Positions 1-8,738 of a stretch of DNA of 31,186 nt are shown here, one piece after another. Within the stretch, counting starts at the first letter, position 1. Each line of letters begins with the position of its first letter. The DNA is taken from positions 2,014,464 to 2,045,649 of the forward strand of contig BJOX01000003.1 of assembly GCA_009731375.1 (NCBI GenBank), in the 5' to 3' direction. A program made the position numbers and the translations under genes. The stretch comes from Paulinella micropora. Lineage: Eukaryota; Cercozoa; Imbricatea; Euglyphida. The notes beneath the pieces are model-generated. The model was not told where the DNA came from and made no database searches. It worked only from the letters and a program-made list of their open reading frames with translations.

Positions 1-555
1 GACCATAGAGCACTTGCGGTTGTTGATAGAGTGATAAGAAGTATTAGAAGGTGGTTAGACCTTTTATTTGAAACTAATCGTAATTTTGATTGGGTAAGTT
101 ATATTCAAGACTTAGTAAATGCGTATAATCATAAAGTTCATAGAGGAATTCAAGCGAAACCTGTGGATGTATTTGCTAGAAGAGATAAAAATAAACAGAC
201 TATAACCCGTGATAATTTAATTAATGAATTCAATATCGGCGATAATGTCCGTAAGGAAAATAAAAGGAATGTTTTTTCAAAAGGCGGTAAGACATTCTCT
301 AAAATTATTTATAAAGTCAAGGGACGAAAGGGGTTTAAAATCATATTAAATAACGATGAGTTGGTAAGCCCTCGTGATTTATTAAAAACTGATTTTGATA
401 AACCCGTTGATGAAGAAAAAGATATGAAAGAGCAGACCAAAGAAGTTATTAAAGAAAAAAAGACAAAAGAATTACTTAAGAGAGAAGACATTCAACCAGA
501 GAATATCAGGAGTAGTAAGCGAGAAAAAAAGGCTAAGGTAATATTAGATTTATAG
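1..555 (+). CDS. Integrase C-terminal part, Polinton/Maverick-like (partial, runs off the window)
   Basis: The frame is open from base 1, so the start is outside the window; about 184 codons remain, ending at TAG 553-555. The first part resembles the end of a retroviral-type integrase core: HRALAVVDRVIRSIRRW, then a W..Y...LV.AYN...HR.I...P.DV block, which is the usual conserved end of rve cores. It is followed by an SH3/chromodomain-like module beginning NIGDNVRKENKRNVFSKGG, a layout I associate with Polinton/Maverick integrases. The last 60 residues are a Lys/Glu-rich basic tail. The enzyme family joins element ends to target DNA. The position where the catalytic Glu of the DDE triad would be expected reads Asp (VVDR), which may be a real substitution or a misalignment by eye. 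Base composition is AT-rich, unlike the GC-rich retroelement next to it. A Ty3-like or Ginger-like integrase is an alternative. The element's other genes are not in view. Confidence 0.7.
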   Translation, partial: DHRALAVVDRVIRSIRRWLDLLFETNRNFDWVSYIQDLVNAYNHKVHRGIQAKPVDVFARRDKNKQTITRDNLINEFNIGDNVRKENKRNVFSKGGKTFSKIIYKVKGRKGFKIILNNDELVSPRDLLKTDFDKPVDEEKDMKEQTKEVIKEKKTKELLKREDIQPENIRSSKREKKAKVILDL

Positions 556-603
556 GTGGCTGGTGGCTTAAATTCTAGAAATTCTATTTCCGTGAATATG
601 TCT

Positions 604-683
604 TTGCGACACCGCATCACGGCGGTGTTGCCGTGTTGCAACCTCTGCGACAGAATTTCGCTTTTTTGTTGCAGTGTCGCAGT
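604..683. repeat. Cluster of short palindromes downstream of the integrase
   Basis: GCGACACCGC...GCGGTGTTG forms a short stem with a small loop, and CTGCGACA...TGTCGCAG forms a second 8-bp inverted repeat with TTGCAAC/GTTGCAG inside it. GCGACA and its complement recur three times. This could belong to the terminal region of the element that carried the integrase, but no matching opposite end is in the window. Confidence 0.45.
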
Positions 684-840
684 TGACATAAATTCGTTTT
701 TTCTTATTGTATAATATATGTTTTCCGTCAGTGTGTTTTTTTTTAACCTTAAAAAACAACTAGGCGCCCGCGGTTGTGCTCTTTAGGGTGTTTTGATACT
801 TCGTATTGATTGTGCGGGAGATAGCGAAGGAAGGCGAATT

Positions 841-889
841 CTTTTTTTAAAGCGTCATTTTGAGGCACGAAAAATGACCTTAAAAAAAG
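841..889. repeat. Inverted repeat (hairpin) next to the 3' end of the retroelement
   Basis: CTTTTTTTAAAGCGTCATTTT (841-861) and AAAATGACCTTAAAAAAAG (about 871-889) are imperfect inverted complements around a loop of about 9 bases. It lies just outside the last stop codon (894-896) of the minus-strand retroelement, so in the element's transcript it would be a 3' UTR stem-loop. It could equally be part of the flanking DNA. Confidence 0.5.
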
Positions 890-893
890 GATA

Positions 894-1117
894 TTATACT
901 ACTTCGATAACACCAGTAGGGTAGTGTTCGTCTTCTCTGACCAACCATTCGTCCAGTAGGTAGACATGTGGTGTCTTGTAGTCTCGTGCTGCTAGGAGGT
1001 CAATCTTGTATGGAATCTCGGACCCTGCTAGGTTAGCTATGATCTGGGCTGCCGGATGGATGGGTGTAGAGGGGTCTCTCGGGAGTCTTTGGCTGTCGTC
1101 GTCGAGTGGGCCTATCA
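894..1117 (-). pseudogene. C-terminal tail of the retroelement ORF, possible RLE remnant
   Basis: The frame reads IGPLDDDSQRLPRDPSTPIH, then IPYKIDLLAARDYKTPHVYL and EDEHYPTGVIEVV, ending at TAA 894-896. The part upstream of the palindromic insertion (about 1379-1430) reads LANDLKDDGTG in a frame that joins this one if the insertion and one copy of TAT are left out. The place after the CCHC finger is where restriction-like endonucleases sit in RLE-type non-LTR elements, but the typical R..PD...D pattern is not clear, so the RLE assignment is an inference from position. Confidence 0.4.
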
Positions 1118-1378
1118 CAGCCAAACGATACCCCTCCCATACCCGGGTATCATACCCCAAGGCCCCATACCCCCATCTTCCCCCCCCCTCCCCCAACCAC
1201 CCCCGCCATTCATCCCACCCCCCATGCCCCTCGGGGGGGAGGGGGGGGGGGGGGGGGGGGGGNNNNNNNNNNNGGGGGGGGATGAATGGCGGGGGTGGTT
1301 GGGGGGGGTGGGGCAAGATGGGGGTATCATACCCCAGGGTATCATACCGGGTATGGGAGGGGTATCGTTTGGCTGTGT
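1118..1378. mobile_element. Palindromic (foldback/MITE-like) insertion in the retroelement
   Basis: Two long arms are near-perfect inverted complements. Left starts at CACAGCCAAACGATACCCCT and right ends at AGGGGTATCGTTTGGCTGTG. They enclose C-rich and G-rich tracts and an 11-N gap (1263-1273). Arms are about 100-120 bp. TAT flanks both sides, so a 2-3 bp TA/TAT target duplication is likely. Inside each arm GGGTATCATACCC-type sub-palindromes recur. No coding potential. The central homopolymer and gap mean the true length is unknown. Confidence 0.75.
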
Positions 1379-1399
1379 ATACCTGTCCCGTCGTCCTTC

Positions 1400-2423
1400 A
1401 GGTCATTAGCTAGTGGACTTGGTAAGGGCTCCCTCTTCACCGATGATAGTTAGCTTATTGTCTCCTTCCGTGTCGTCGTCAATGAGAAGACCTCTTTCTA
1501 TGCACCGGCGAATCCATCGTCTGCATCTCGAATGACAATCCGACTCTTTAGTGCCTGTGGGTGGCAATCCGATTTGGAGAGAAGGTAATGACTGATATCG
1601 CCGGTCACTCCGCATCCATATGAGCACTTGGGTGAAGTGGACCCTTTGGTAATGGTAACGCTCAGTCTAGCGGGGGTATTCCACGCCTCCAGTTGGCATT
1701 TAAGGATGATAGCAGCGTCTCTGACGGAGTGGCCGCTTCGAGGTTGAAGGAACTCATTCATCATCGCTTGGAAAGGCTTTCGGATCTCTGATCGTATGCC
1801 CCAGGTAAGACCAAACCTGGGGGCAACGGTCGTCTTATACGCGTTCTCCGATACCCGCTGTCGAAGTTTCCAGACGTTGTATGACGCCAGGTTGGCCTTT
1901 ATCGTCTTTATGGCGTTGTCGACCGTGTCTGGTGCCACTGTCATCTTGGTGAGGAGGTTCGCGACTGACAGGACGACCGGGAGTTCAAGGGGATTCCATT
2001 CCGTGAAGGAGGGCTGTATATCTGCGTCGTTGGGGCATCGTGCCATATTTGCCTCCGCTTCTGATCTTGTGACTCGGCCTTCTGGCCAGGAGGAGTCTGC
2101 ATGTGGCCTGACGGGATGCGAAGGCTTACACCTACTTCTAGTGCTCGACATGCTCGGATCCAGGGGAGGACCATGAGGCCGTCGCGTCGGTCTTCCTTAA
2201 TAAGGTGAAGGTGCCCTTGCCACCCCATGAATGGTTGATCCGGTGGCTCTGGAAGTTTAGGGCATACGGGGGAGATGTCATCTGGTGTGGGGAGGTTGTC
2301 CTTCGGCTGTCCGTGTCTTGTAGAAACGTGGTATCTCGGCCAAAATTCTCTGATGATACAGCTGGTGGGATAAATTACTCCGTGCATGACGGAGTGTAGT
2401 CTCCACAGGTCTGGGGGGTGCAT
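1400..2423 (-). pseudogene. C-terminal region with CCHC-like zinc finger
   Basis: After a poly-G gap the coding sequence resumes at about 2423 (FMGWQGHLHLIKEDRRDGL), changes frame near 2150, and continues to 1498. The finger is at 1564-1626: C-x3-C-x7-H-x7-C (CSYGCGVTGDISHYLLSKSDC trimmed to its ligands C176, C180, H188, C196 of that frame). This is the knuckle found C-terminal to RT in R2/NeSL-type and many other non-LTR elements. It is followed by RIVIRDADD and, after another frame change near 1510, RRCIERGLLIDDDTEGD, where an RLE domain would be expected. The helical block before the finger (YNVWKLRQRV to QLEAWNTPA) is unassigned. Confidence 0.65.
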
Positions 2424-2469
2424 GAACTGGGCCGGGGGGGGTTGTGAATGCTGTTGAGAGGTCGTCTCG

Positions 2470-2497
2470 GGGGGGGGGGGGGGGGGGNNNNNNNNNN
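2470..2497. other. Poly-G run followed by a 10-N gap
   Basis: About 18 consecutive G residues precede Ns at 2488-2497. The reading frame of the retroelement is lost across it. The other 11-N gap (1263-1273) is also preceded by poly-G, so these are probably places where sequencing or assembly failed at G homopolymers. A real G-quadruplex-prone tract is possible. Confidence 0.7.
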
Positions 2498-2699
2498 TCT
2501 GCGCTTATGCTGACTGAGCGTGGGGCGTCGTTTGGGGAGAGAAAGTCTTTGGGGGCATATGATGTGGTCTCCTGGGAAGTATGTGTCCCATGCAAGCCGG
2601 AAGTGTGATTCAATTGCATATTGGACGTATTGGTCAGTGGAGAGGAGGCATTTGATGAAGACAGTGAAGGTGCGAAGGTAATAACGAGAGACGTATGGC

Positions 2700-4140
2700 T
2701 GTAGGCCCATTCCACCACATAACCCGTGGGTCCATACAATACAGCATTTGGGATTTCCTATTGGGAAATTTTTAGTAGTTCCCGGAAATGGTCGCGGAGA
2801 GCCACGTTTAAATCATGCAGGGTTTCTGGATCCCATGTGGTCCACCCGAAGGAGAAGTCCATGAGGCTCGTGAGAAGGTTCTTTAGGGCGATGCGCTGTC
2901 GCGCCGGCGAGACATCTAGTCTGTGGATCATTCGTGTGGTAGATACAAATTTAGCGAGTGCGTAATCTCGATGGATCTGTGGGTCGTTGGTCCCATCCGT
3001 GTGAAGGCCAAGCGACCTGAAGATTTCAGTGGCGGACCGGTTCCTGATTGTGATGGAATTCTGTCCTGGGGTGCGAATGGTGATGGGGACCGCTTTGACT
3101 CCTCCCTCCGGTTGGCCTACTAGGCATATGACTGTGCATTTGTTGGCAGCACAAATCTGTCGTCCTGCCCTTAGTTGGTTCCAAAGGAGGGTGAACCCAT
3201 TCTGCGCCTCGGTTAGCCACGGTAATTCTCGGGGAGGCCGTCGCCTCCGATTGCTGCCCAGTTATCGTCCGCAAATTTATGATCTGCAGTGAGGGGGGTG
3301 CGTAGGGGGTAAACCGAATTGTTTACTGTCCTATCTCGTCCCGCCCCATCATAGAAACGATATCCTTCGGGGAGGAATCGTTGGGCTGGGCAGATGCGTG
3401 TCAGGTATTCATCTAGGACTCCATAAGTCCCCGGGCTGAGTGACCCACCTTGAGCGATACCTCGGGTTCGGTCGATGTTCTCCGGGAGGAAAGTTGACAT
3501 GCCGTTGGCGTCTTGCGATTTGATTCGGAGCAAGGAATCTTTGAACCTATGTCGAATATATCCAAACATTTCCGGGAATTCTCCCTCCGTGGCCACCACG
3601 TGAGAGTATGCCTCACAGATCTAGGTGAGTTCAGACCTATCGAAGGCTTTACGGATGTCGGTGGTGAAGAGGATGAGTCTTGGGCTTCCCGGTGAGTAGG
3701 GGGGCTGCTTGTAAGTCGGCGAGCATCAGTCTCAGGACCAAGTTCCATTCGTCTGTACCGCTCACCGTAGGTGTGTTTGCCTTGGAGGTCTTGCGAATGC
3801 ATCCCGTGGAAGTTTGAAGGTTTCGACGCGGTAGGTAATAAGTCTCTCGTAAAGATTCAGGATGGCGTTGGACACCGTGATGCCCCGCCAGTCTGTGACG
3901 TCTGCTCCCGTTCCTGTTCCTTTCCAAATTTGGCATAGCAGGCCTGGCTTCCATTCGGTGGGTAGCTTGCTGCCGCGCCAGCAGAGACTGAAGTAGGCTG
4001 TTAACGCCATCTTGGCTTCTTGTGGTAGGAGCTTGAGGACGTCGGGTGGAACGCCATCTTCGCCTGGAGATGGTCCCTTCTTTTCCTGGATAGTCCATTC
4101 CATTTTTTCAAGGGAGAAGGGTCGTCGTGCATCCTTGAAG
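2700..4140 (-). pseudogene. Reverse transcriptase domain (non-LTR type), broken
   Basis: Fingers: KKGPSPGEDGVPPDVLKLLP, then LPTEWKPGLLCQIWKGTG and DWRGITVSNAILNLYERL, matching non-LTR RT blocks 1-2a. Motif A: FTTDIRKAFDR, Asp codon 3657-3659. Motif B: RGIAQGGSLSPGTYGVLDE. Motif C: FADD at 3264-3275. A thumb-like stretch follows in another open frame, about 3227-2761 (LLWNQLRAGRQICAANKC). Lesions seen: frame changes near 3790 and 3690, TAG at 3621-3623 just after motif A, a frame change near 3225, TAG at 2758-2760, and another frame change near 2705. The catalytic Asp residues are all present, so the copy was once functional and has decayed. In the family the enzyme primes on nicked target DNA. 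The thumb frame has no start codon of its own, so it is easily missed. Confidence 0.88.
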
Positions 4141-4309
4141 TGCCTGTTCCCTTGTCATGGGTGGCGGAAGACACGTGTAACTTGTGATGAAGAAGCCCAA
4201 TCTGTCCCCTGAGATAACCGATTCCACGAAGGGTCCGATGGGGATGATCTTGCCCTTCCTATTGCGTTCGGGGTTGTCCCGTTTTTGGTGCCATTCTTTT
4301 AGACGCGCG

Positions 4310-4770
4310 TGACGTTTCACCCTGCGTTGGGCGGCCCATTTTGCTAAGCGATCAACCACCTCATTCAGCCTTTCTTGCCAAATGAAGCTTTCCTCCTGTG
4401 AGCCCGTACCCAGTGGATGGAAACGGGGGCGATGTCTTCGTGAAACCGTGCCAGGGCGTCCCATAGCCCAGGCGAGGGACGGTTTTTGAAAGTCTCATGA
4501 TACTCCCCATCAAGAACCGCATCAGAGAGGGATTTGTAGTCAGTGAATATGTGGACTCGTCTGGGTCTCAAATTCGTCTGGCGGAGGTATTGTAGTCCTC
4601 CTGCAGCTACGGCTAAGATTTCCTGTGCTCCACTCGTCGCCGGGTTATCGGCGGCGCCATAGATGGCTATGCATTGTCCTTGGTGGAAGAGGAATGCTCC
4701 GAAGCCTGCGACGTGCCCAAGTTCGGGGCATGATGATCCATCAGTGACCAGGATAGCATCATAGGGGTGT
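4310..4770 (-). pseudogene. RNase H domain, located upstream of the RT
   Basis: The RNase H catalytic positions are visible in order. Asp is in AILVTDGSS (codon 4740-4742), Glu in SGAQEILAVA, Asp in HIFTDYKSL, and His in HWVRAHRRK. After a frameshift near 4385 the closing motif NEVVDRLAKWAAQR carries the last Asp (codon 4351-4353). This is the type I RNase H pattern D-E-D-(H)-D seen in retroelements, where it degrades the RNA of RNA-DNA hybrids. In most non-LTR elements that carry RNase H it follows RT; here it clearly precedes RT on the same strand. A chimera of two overlapping insertions is an alternative, but the coding-like sequence continues into the RT without a visible junction. Confidence 0.8.
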
Positions 4771-6228
4771 AGGGAGTCTGGAGAGAGTGGATCCGGGGAG
4801 TCTAGTCGAGGGGCTAGTCGGCCAACGGGGAACATCTGTTTGATTTCGTCTGGAAGTGTGTGTAGGCGGATTGCAAACACCGTTGTTCTAAGTTTGAGAC
4901 AGAATCCCCACTGGTCCTCCTCGCTTCGGGGTATGTTGAGGAGAAATAGGTCAGGCTCATGAGTTTCGAGGTACTCGAGGAGCTTGGGTAGGATGTCTAC
5001 CGGGGGGGCAGTGAAATCTAGTTGTGCGTCGATACCCTGGTCTTGCAATCGTTTTGCCTCGTCTGTGTTTCTATCTGGGAAGATTTCATCGCGCTGTCGG
5101 AATCTGGTAAAGTAGGCTCGCAGTGCAGGCGCTTCTTGATCCTTCTGATCTTGGATGAGGCGCCTTACTTCCTCCTGTAGTGCCTGGGCTTCACTAGTTT
5201 GTATGTCCGCTTCCGATTCCCGTAAGGTGGGGTTAAATGCGGTCCTTGGGGTCGCTCCCCACAGAAGCGGTTTAAATGTTCCCTTATTGACCTTATCTCC
5301 TGGGAGGCGAAGGGGAGGTCGGATGCGGTCGCCTTCTATCAAAAGGTTATGCCGGTTGTATTTGATTTCTGCCGGAGGGGTCCATATTTGTATCCCTTGG
5401 CCCATAATGCCCGTGGTGCGGAACTGTTCGTTCATCTCGTCTGTGATGCGGGATCTATAGAGGTCCGTATAGTGTTGGTAGATCGCCTCAGGGGACGGTC
5501 GTTGAGGAGGTGATTCTGTCTGGACCAATAGGTAGTTGGATTGATTGTTTCCGGTCGAAGATCTGATCGAGGATTTTCCTTCGTGGAAGTTTCGCTAGCC
5601 GGCGTTCAGTGTCAAGGTCTTCTTGAGCTCTCGAGATCCGCGTGCGGACTTTGGCAACTTCTTTGAAGGCTCGGGGCAGTTCTGCTTCCAAGTCCAGTGG
5701 GGAATAGGAAGGCATTTCAGCGAGAATACCGGCCACCACGGTTCCTTTGAGGTATAATGTTCGACATATATCTTGCCAAAGGCGAAGGATTCTGTTCCCT
5801 GGATCTCGGGGGATACCACATTGGATGCACTTCTGCACTGATTGGAGGGCTTTAAGCATGCGTGGAACCTTGGTGATCCTCCGTTTGGTTCGGGGCGGGC
5901 GTGGGCGGCGGCTGTCAAGAGGCTGGCTAGCTGTCGCAGGGGGGTCCTTTCTGTCGCTTGGTTGGTCAGCGTCGGTCTCCGGCTCTTCCGCCTCCTCAGG
6001 TGGACGTAGTGCCTCAGCAGCTTGGACGGCTAGCTGCAGCATGGGATACTTGTACGCTCCTCTTGATGCTCTGCTCGAAAGAGTCAATTTGTACCTGGTT
6101 CCATCTTCCAGGTTCAGCAAAGGGCGGAGATCGGGCCCCATCAACTGCCTCTGGCCCAGGGTGAGGCTGCAGGCCCGTGCTTCGGTTGTAGGAGTGTGAA
6201 GGGTCTGCCGGTCCAGGGGCTCGATCAT
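4770..6228 (-). pseudogene. Linker region upstream of RNase H (unrecognised)
   Basis: Two consecutive open frames cover this stretch. The first starts at an ATG (6226-6228) that overlaps the stop of the preceding ORF as ATGA and runs to 5488. It has an acidic Pro/Glu-rich segment (PPEEAEEPETDADQPSD), a basic patch (RRPRPPRTKRRITK) and a predicted helical region. After a frameshift near 5500-5530 the second frame continues with PSPEAIYQHYTDLYRSR and then an Arg/Gln-rich helical stretch up to the RNase H. The xPEAIYQHYTDLY block resembles the short segment that often precedes RT in non-LTR polyproteins. No enzymatic domain was recognised. An apurinic endonuclease (APE) signature was looked for and not found. 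Confidence 0.5.
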
Positions 6229-8144
6229 GTCTGGCCATCGCTGCTTCTATGTGCTCTTCCACCGTCATTGGGAGGGGTGGGGGAGCTAGTTTCCTTGTGT
6301 CTCGTTCTAATGGGGACGGCGTCGTGGGCTCCTGTGGACAGGTAGTGGACCGCTAACTTCGTGCTCCTTCTGTCCAGCCTGTCTTGGATCCATGTGCGAA
6401 GAGTCGGGGCGTCCATGCGGTGGGTAGACACTGATATCTCTAGGCGTTGTGGGCGGGTAAGGGTAGCCAAGGACGCAGCCATGGTCGTGGCCTCGTCTTC
6501 CGAGTTCGAAGTTGTATGATCTTCGATGAAGAGCTGGTTGGAAGTTTCTTGGGTACATTTTAGTATCGCTGCTATGGTGGCCCATGCTGTTGGGGAGGCA
6601 AGGATCGTTTCCGGGCGGAAGTAGGCCTCCTCACGGGACGCTATAGCTGGTGTGGTAAGTTCCAAGACCCCGTCCTGTGCTCCCACGTCCAGGTAAACAG
6701 ACGCGATGCGGCACATGGCGAGGATTCTACTGTACCGAATGATTGGGAGAGAAATTTGGTGGGGGCCAAGATACCGGGGGCCGTCCTGTCTGTCCGACTC
6801 AGTCATCTGGGGTTGTCTCCTAAAAAATAGTAGGATACTGCCCGTAACCTCATGCGCTCGCAGGATGATGATCCGAGGTTTCTTCCGTTGGATTGCTGAG
6901 AAAACCTTGATAGCCTTGACGGCGTACCACGCAGTGATGAGCATGAGGTCTCCTTCTATGACGATATCTTCCTCCGCTTTCGACGTACGTGTCATCGGGC
7001 GTGGCCGTCTGTATAAGTGCTGTCGAGCTCCTTGGGTTGGCGATAGGAGGAACATCTGGTAAAGCCACTGATTTGTGGTTCCTTGCGGGATCTTAATATC
7101 CTGCTGATCCTCGTGGTGTTGAGGAGGGAGTGCCAGTCTGGGTTCAGAGATGTGTGCAGAAAGGAAATCCACGTTGGTCCCCTGTACACGCTCCATGTGG
7201 TAGCGCATGCTTGCAAAGGCGATGGCTTGTTGGGCTCGTCGAACAGTACCTTCGCTAGACTGCATGTACTTCTGGACCCAGGATTGAGAGAGGGGGGGGA
7301 GGAAGCGTCGCATGCCTTCCTTGTAAACAGTCCAGATGACTGAGTTGGGGGATGGGTTGTTGTTTGGAATTGGGTTGCGGGGGCGTAGCTTCTCTTCTAT
7401 TGATAGACCTTTCCCCAGTAAGGAGTAGGCTCGTGATACAAATGCGGCGGCGTTGCGTACCTTTGCTTGTTCATCCTTGGCTAACGCCTTGATGGCTCGG
7501 ATAGTCTTGCGAAGCTGCCGGCGGTAGGCCTTGTTAGTCCTTTGTGCAGACCTGAACCCTAGTATTGGTCTTGGGTCATGTTGGAATGCAGCGCCGACTG
7601 GGGGAGGATCCGGTACCGTAGCTGGGACTCTAGAATAGAGGAGAAGGACACCGCGTACGGCGATGAGTCTGACCGCAACCTTAGTAGGAATCGGTGAGAC
7701 AGAATCGTCGTCGCACTGAATCCAGGTTCCATCGGACTGTCGGACTAGGACATACGTGTGCGTGATGATGGTCCCGGCGTTGTCTTCACTTGCTTGGACG
7801 CATAGAACAGACTGAAGTTGATAAGACTCTGTGGCCTGTTGGTGCGAGAACTCGTGGTGAAGGACTAGTCTGGGGGGGAAAATAATTTTGTGATGGTGCT
7901 TTTTACTCCATAAATAGTTGGAGAGCCCTTGCGGTCGGATCACCTCCAGTATCAGGCATTCTGCATGATCGCCCAGGAGCCTTTGGATGGAGGATGAAAG
8001 GGAGCCGCATGTCCTGCAGGGGTTGGGAGATGAGAAGTGGTAGGGGGTGCGCCAAAGCTCGGTGATATTGATAGGGGAGGGGTCTCCTTCGTCTATGACT
8101 CGAACAGGGTGATAGGCAATGCCCAGGAAACAGATTGAACTGTC
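6225..8144 (-). pseudogene. N-terminal ORF: USP-like (peptidase C19) C-terminal half plus unknown linker
   Basis: About 639 sense codons are open between a TGA (8145-8147) and a TGA at 6225-6227, with no ATG near the 5' end, so this is an internal fragment. Residues 1-160 match the second half of a ubiquitin-specific protease. There is a CRTCG knuckle, a hydrophobic strand (ECLILEVIRPQ) where USPs have LP..LilhlkR, a K....FP..L segment, YQLQSVLCV, and then the His box HTYVLVRQSDGTWIQCDDD with its W...DD motif. The PROSITE-type H-x-G before the His box is not preserved. The catalytic-Cys box would lie about 200 residues upstream and is absent. Residues 160-639 are basic and unrecognised, without an obvious gag knuckle. 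In the family the role would be removal of ubiquitin or self-processing; here it is inferred to be dead. Non-LTR elements are known with ULP1-type (NeSL, Utopia) and OTU proteases; a C19 type is less familiar to me. Confidence 0.7.
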
Positions 8145-8145
8145 T

Positions 8146-8260
8146 CAGGGCAGGAATCGCACGAAGTCGATTTAACGATGTCAGGAAGCCATCGGTGCAC
8201 GGACACTGTGGCAGGTCGGAACTGCGTACAGGTGCTTCGGAGGAGCCCAAGGAACCAGAT
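8146..8260 (-). pseudogene. First zinc-binding CxxC segment of the USP-like domain (separate frame)
   Basis: In this frame the minus strand reads RWLPDIVKSTSCDSCPETVQ. It stops being sensible at about 8145, where the next frame takes over with a hydrophobic segment (SSICFLGIAYHPVRV). The CDSC pair lies about 45 residues before a second pair, CRTC, in the neighbouring frame, which matches the two CxxC knuckles of the zinc ribbon in many ubiquitin-specific proteases. The upstream end is not defined. Reading further gives no recognisable protein, so the element may be 5'-truncated somewhere between about 8215 and 8295. Confidence 0.5.
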
Positions 8261-8299
8261 GTTATTGACAGTTCTATTCTTTTTCTTGTGTGTGTACAG

Positions 8300-8367
8300 G
8301 CAAGGTGGACGCAGAAGATCTGGCGAAGAAACTGAAAGAACTAGGAGTAGAAATAACATTAGTTTGA
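8300..8367 (+). CDS. Possible short terminal exon (host gene remnant)
   Basis: A pyrimidine-rich tract ending in GTGTGTGTACAG (AG at 8298-8299) looks like a splice acceptor. It is followed by 21 codons, KVDAEDLAKKLKELGVEITL plus one more residue, ending in TGA (8365-8367). The peptide has the regular hydrophobic/charged pattern of an alpha-helix followed by a beta-strand, as at the end of small ferredoxin-fold (for example heavy-metal-associated) domains. No upstream exon is in view. The last intron would contain, in antisense, the retroelement to its left. A chance open frame of this length is quite possible. Confidence 0.3.
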
Positions 8368-8738
8368 TGAGGCTGTTCTACCGTTTGTTAAATTTTGTTC
8401 GATTTGATTTCAGTATTATTACCGATATAAACTTAGTACCGTAAGATTGTACCGTAGGCCAGTCTTGTCTTGGCCCCCGTCTAAGTTTTATCCGAATGAA
8501 TACCGGACAGAATTACCAATATTGTGTTAAACTTTCAAGGCTTCAAGTTTACACTTCTATTTAGTTCCGTTACTCAAATTTTCCGTTTGTTTATCAACTC
8601 AGCGTCATATTAATAACTTGTAGTTGTTACGGTCAAGTTTTCAACTGCTGTTAACAGATCAATTTATTTCCCTTTACCGGTTAGCTTAGTTTTTAGAAAA
8701 CATATGTAGAATCAGATCATGATTGAGCACTTTAACGA

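Larger units (their letters stand above)
894..8260 (-). mobile_element. Decayed non-LTR retrotransposon with USP-like, RNase H, RT and zinc-finger/RLE-like regions
   Basis: The minus strand carries one continuous series of recognisable protein blocks, split by frameshifts and a few in-frame stops. The order from the 5' end is USP-like protease half (about 8260-7655), long linker (7655-4770), RNase H (about 4770-4310), RT (about 4135-2700), CCHC-like finger (1626-1564) and a C-terminal region down to the stop at 894-896. No LTRs are seen. The C-terminal zinc finger after RT is a feature of the restriction-like-endonuclease (RLE) lineages such as R2, NeSL and Utopia, but also of other non-LTR groups. 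The 5' end is probably truncated, because the catalytic-Cys half of the USP-like domain is missing. The many lesions mark an old, inactive copy. Base composition is much more GC-rich than the flanks, which fits an inserted element. Confidence 0.85.

Noticed and set aside
1006-1413. Plus-strand ORFs across the palindrome
   Set aside because: They are antisense to the retroelement and pass through poly-G and N bases; the composition reflects the C/G-rich inverted repeat.
5747-6199. Plus-strand 150-codon frame opposite the retroelement linker
   Set aside because: It is the antisense shadow of a GC-rich coding region, with no recognisable domain and arginine/serine-rich composition.
4770-8144. 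An apurinic-type endonuclease (APE) domain upstream of RT
   Set aside because: No SDH or GDxN-like motifs were found in any frame; the region contains the USP-like domain and an unrecognised linker instead.
8178-8444. 88-codon plus-strand frame over the possible exon
   Set aside because: It reads through the pyrimidine tract (FLCVYRQGG) without domain likeness; the alternative frame starting after the AG acceptor is more protein-like.
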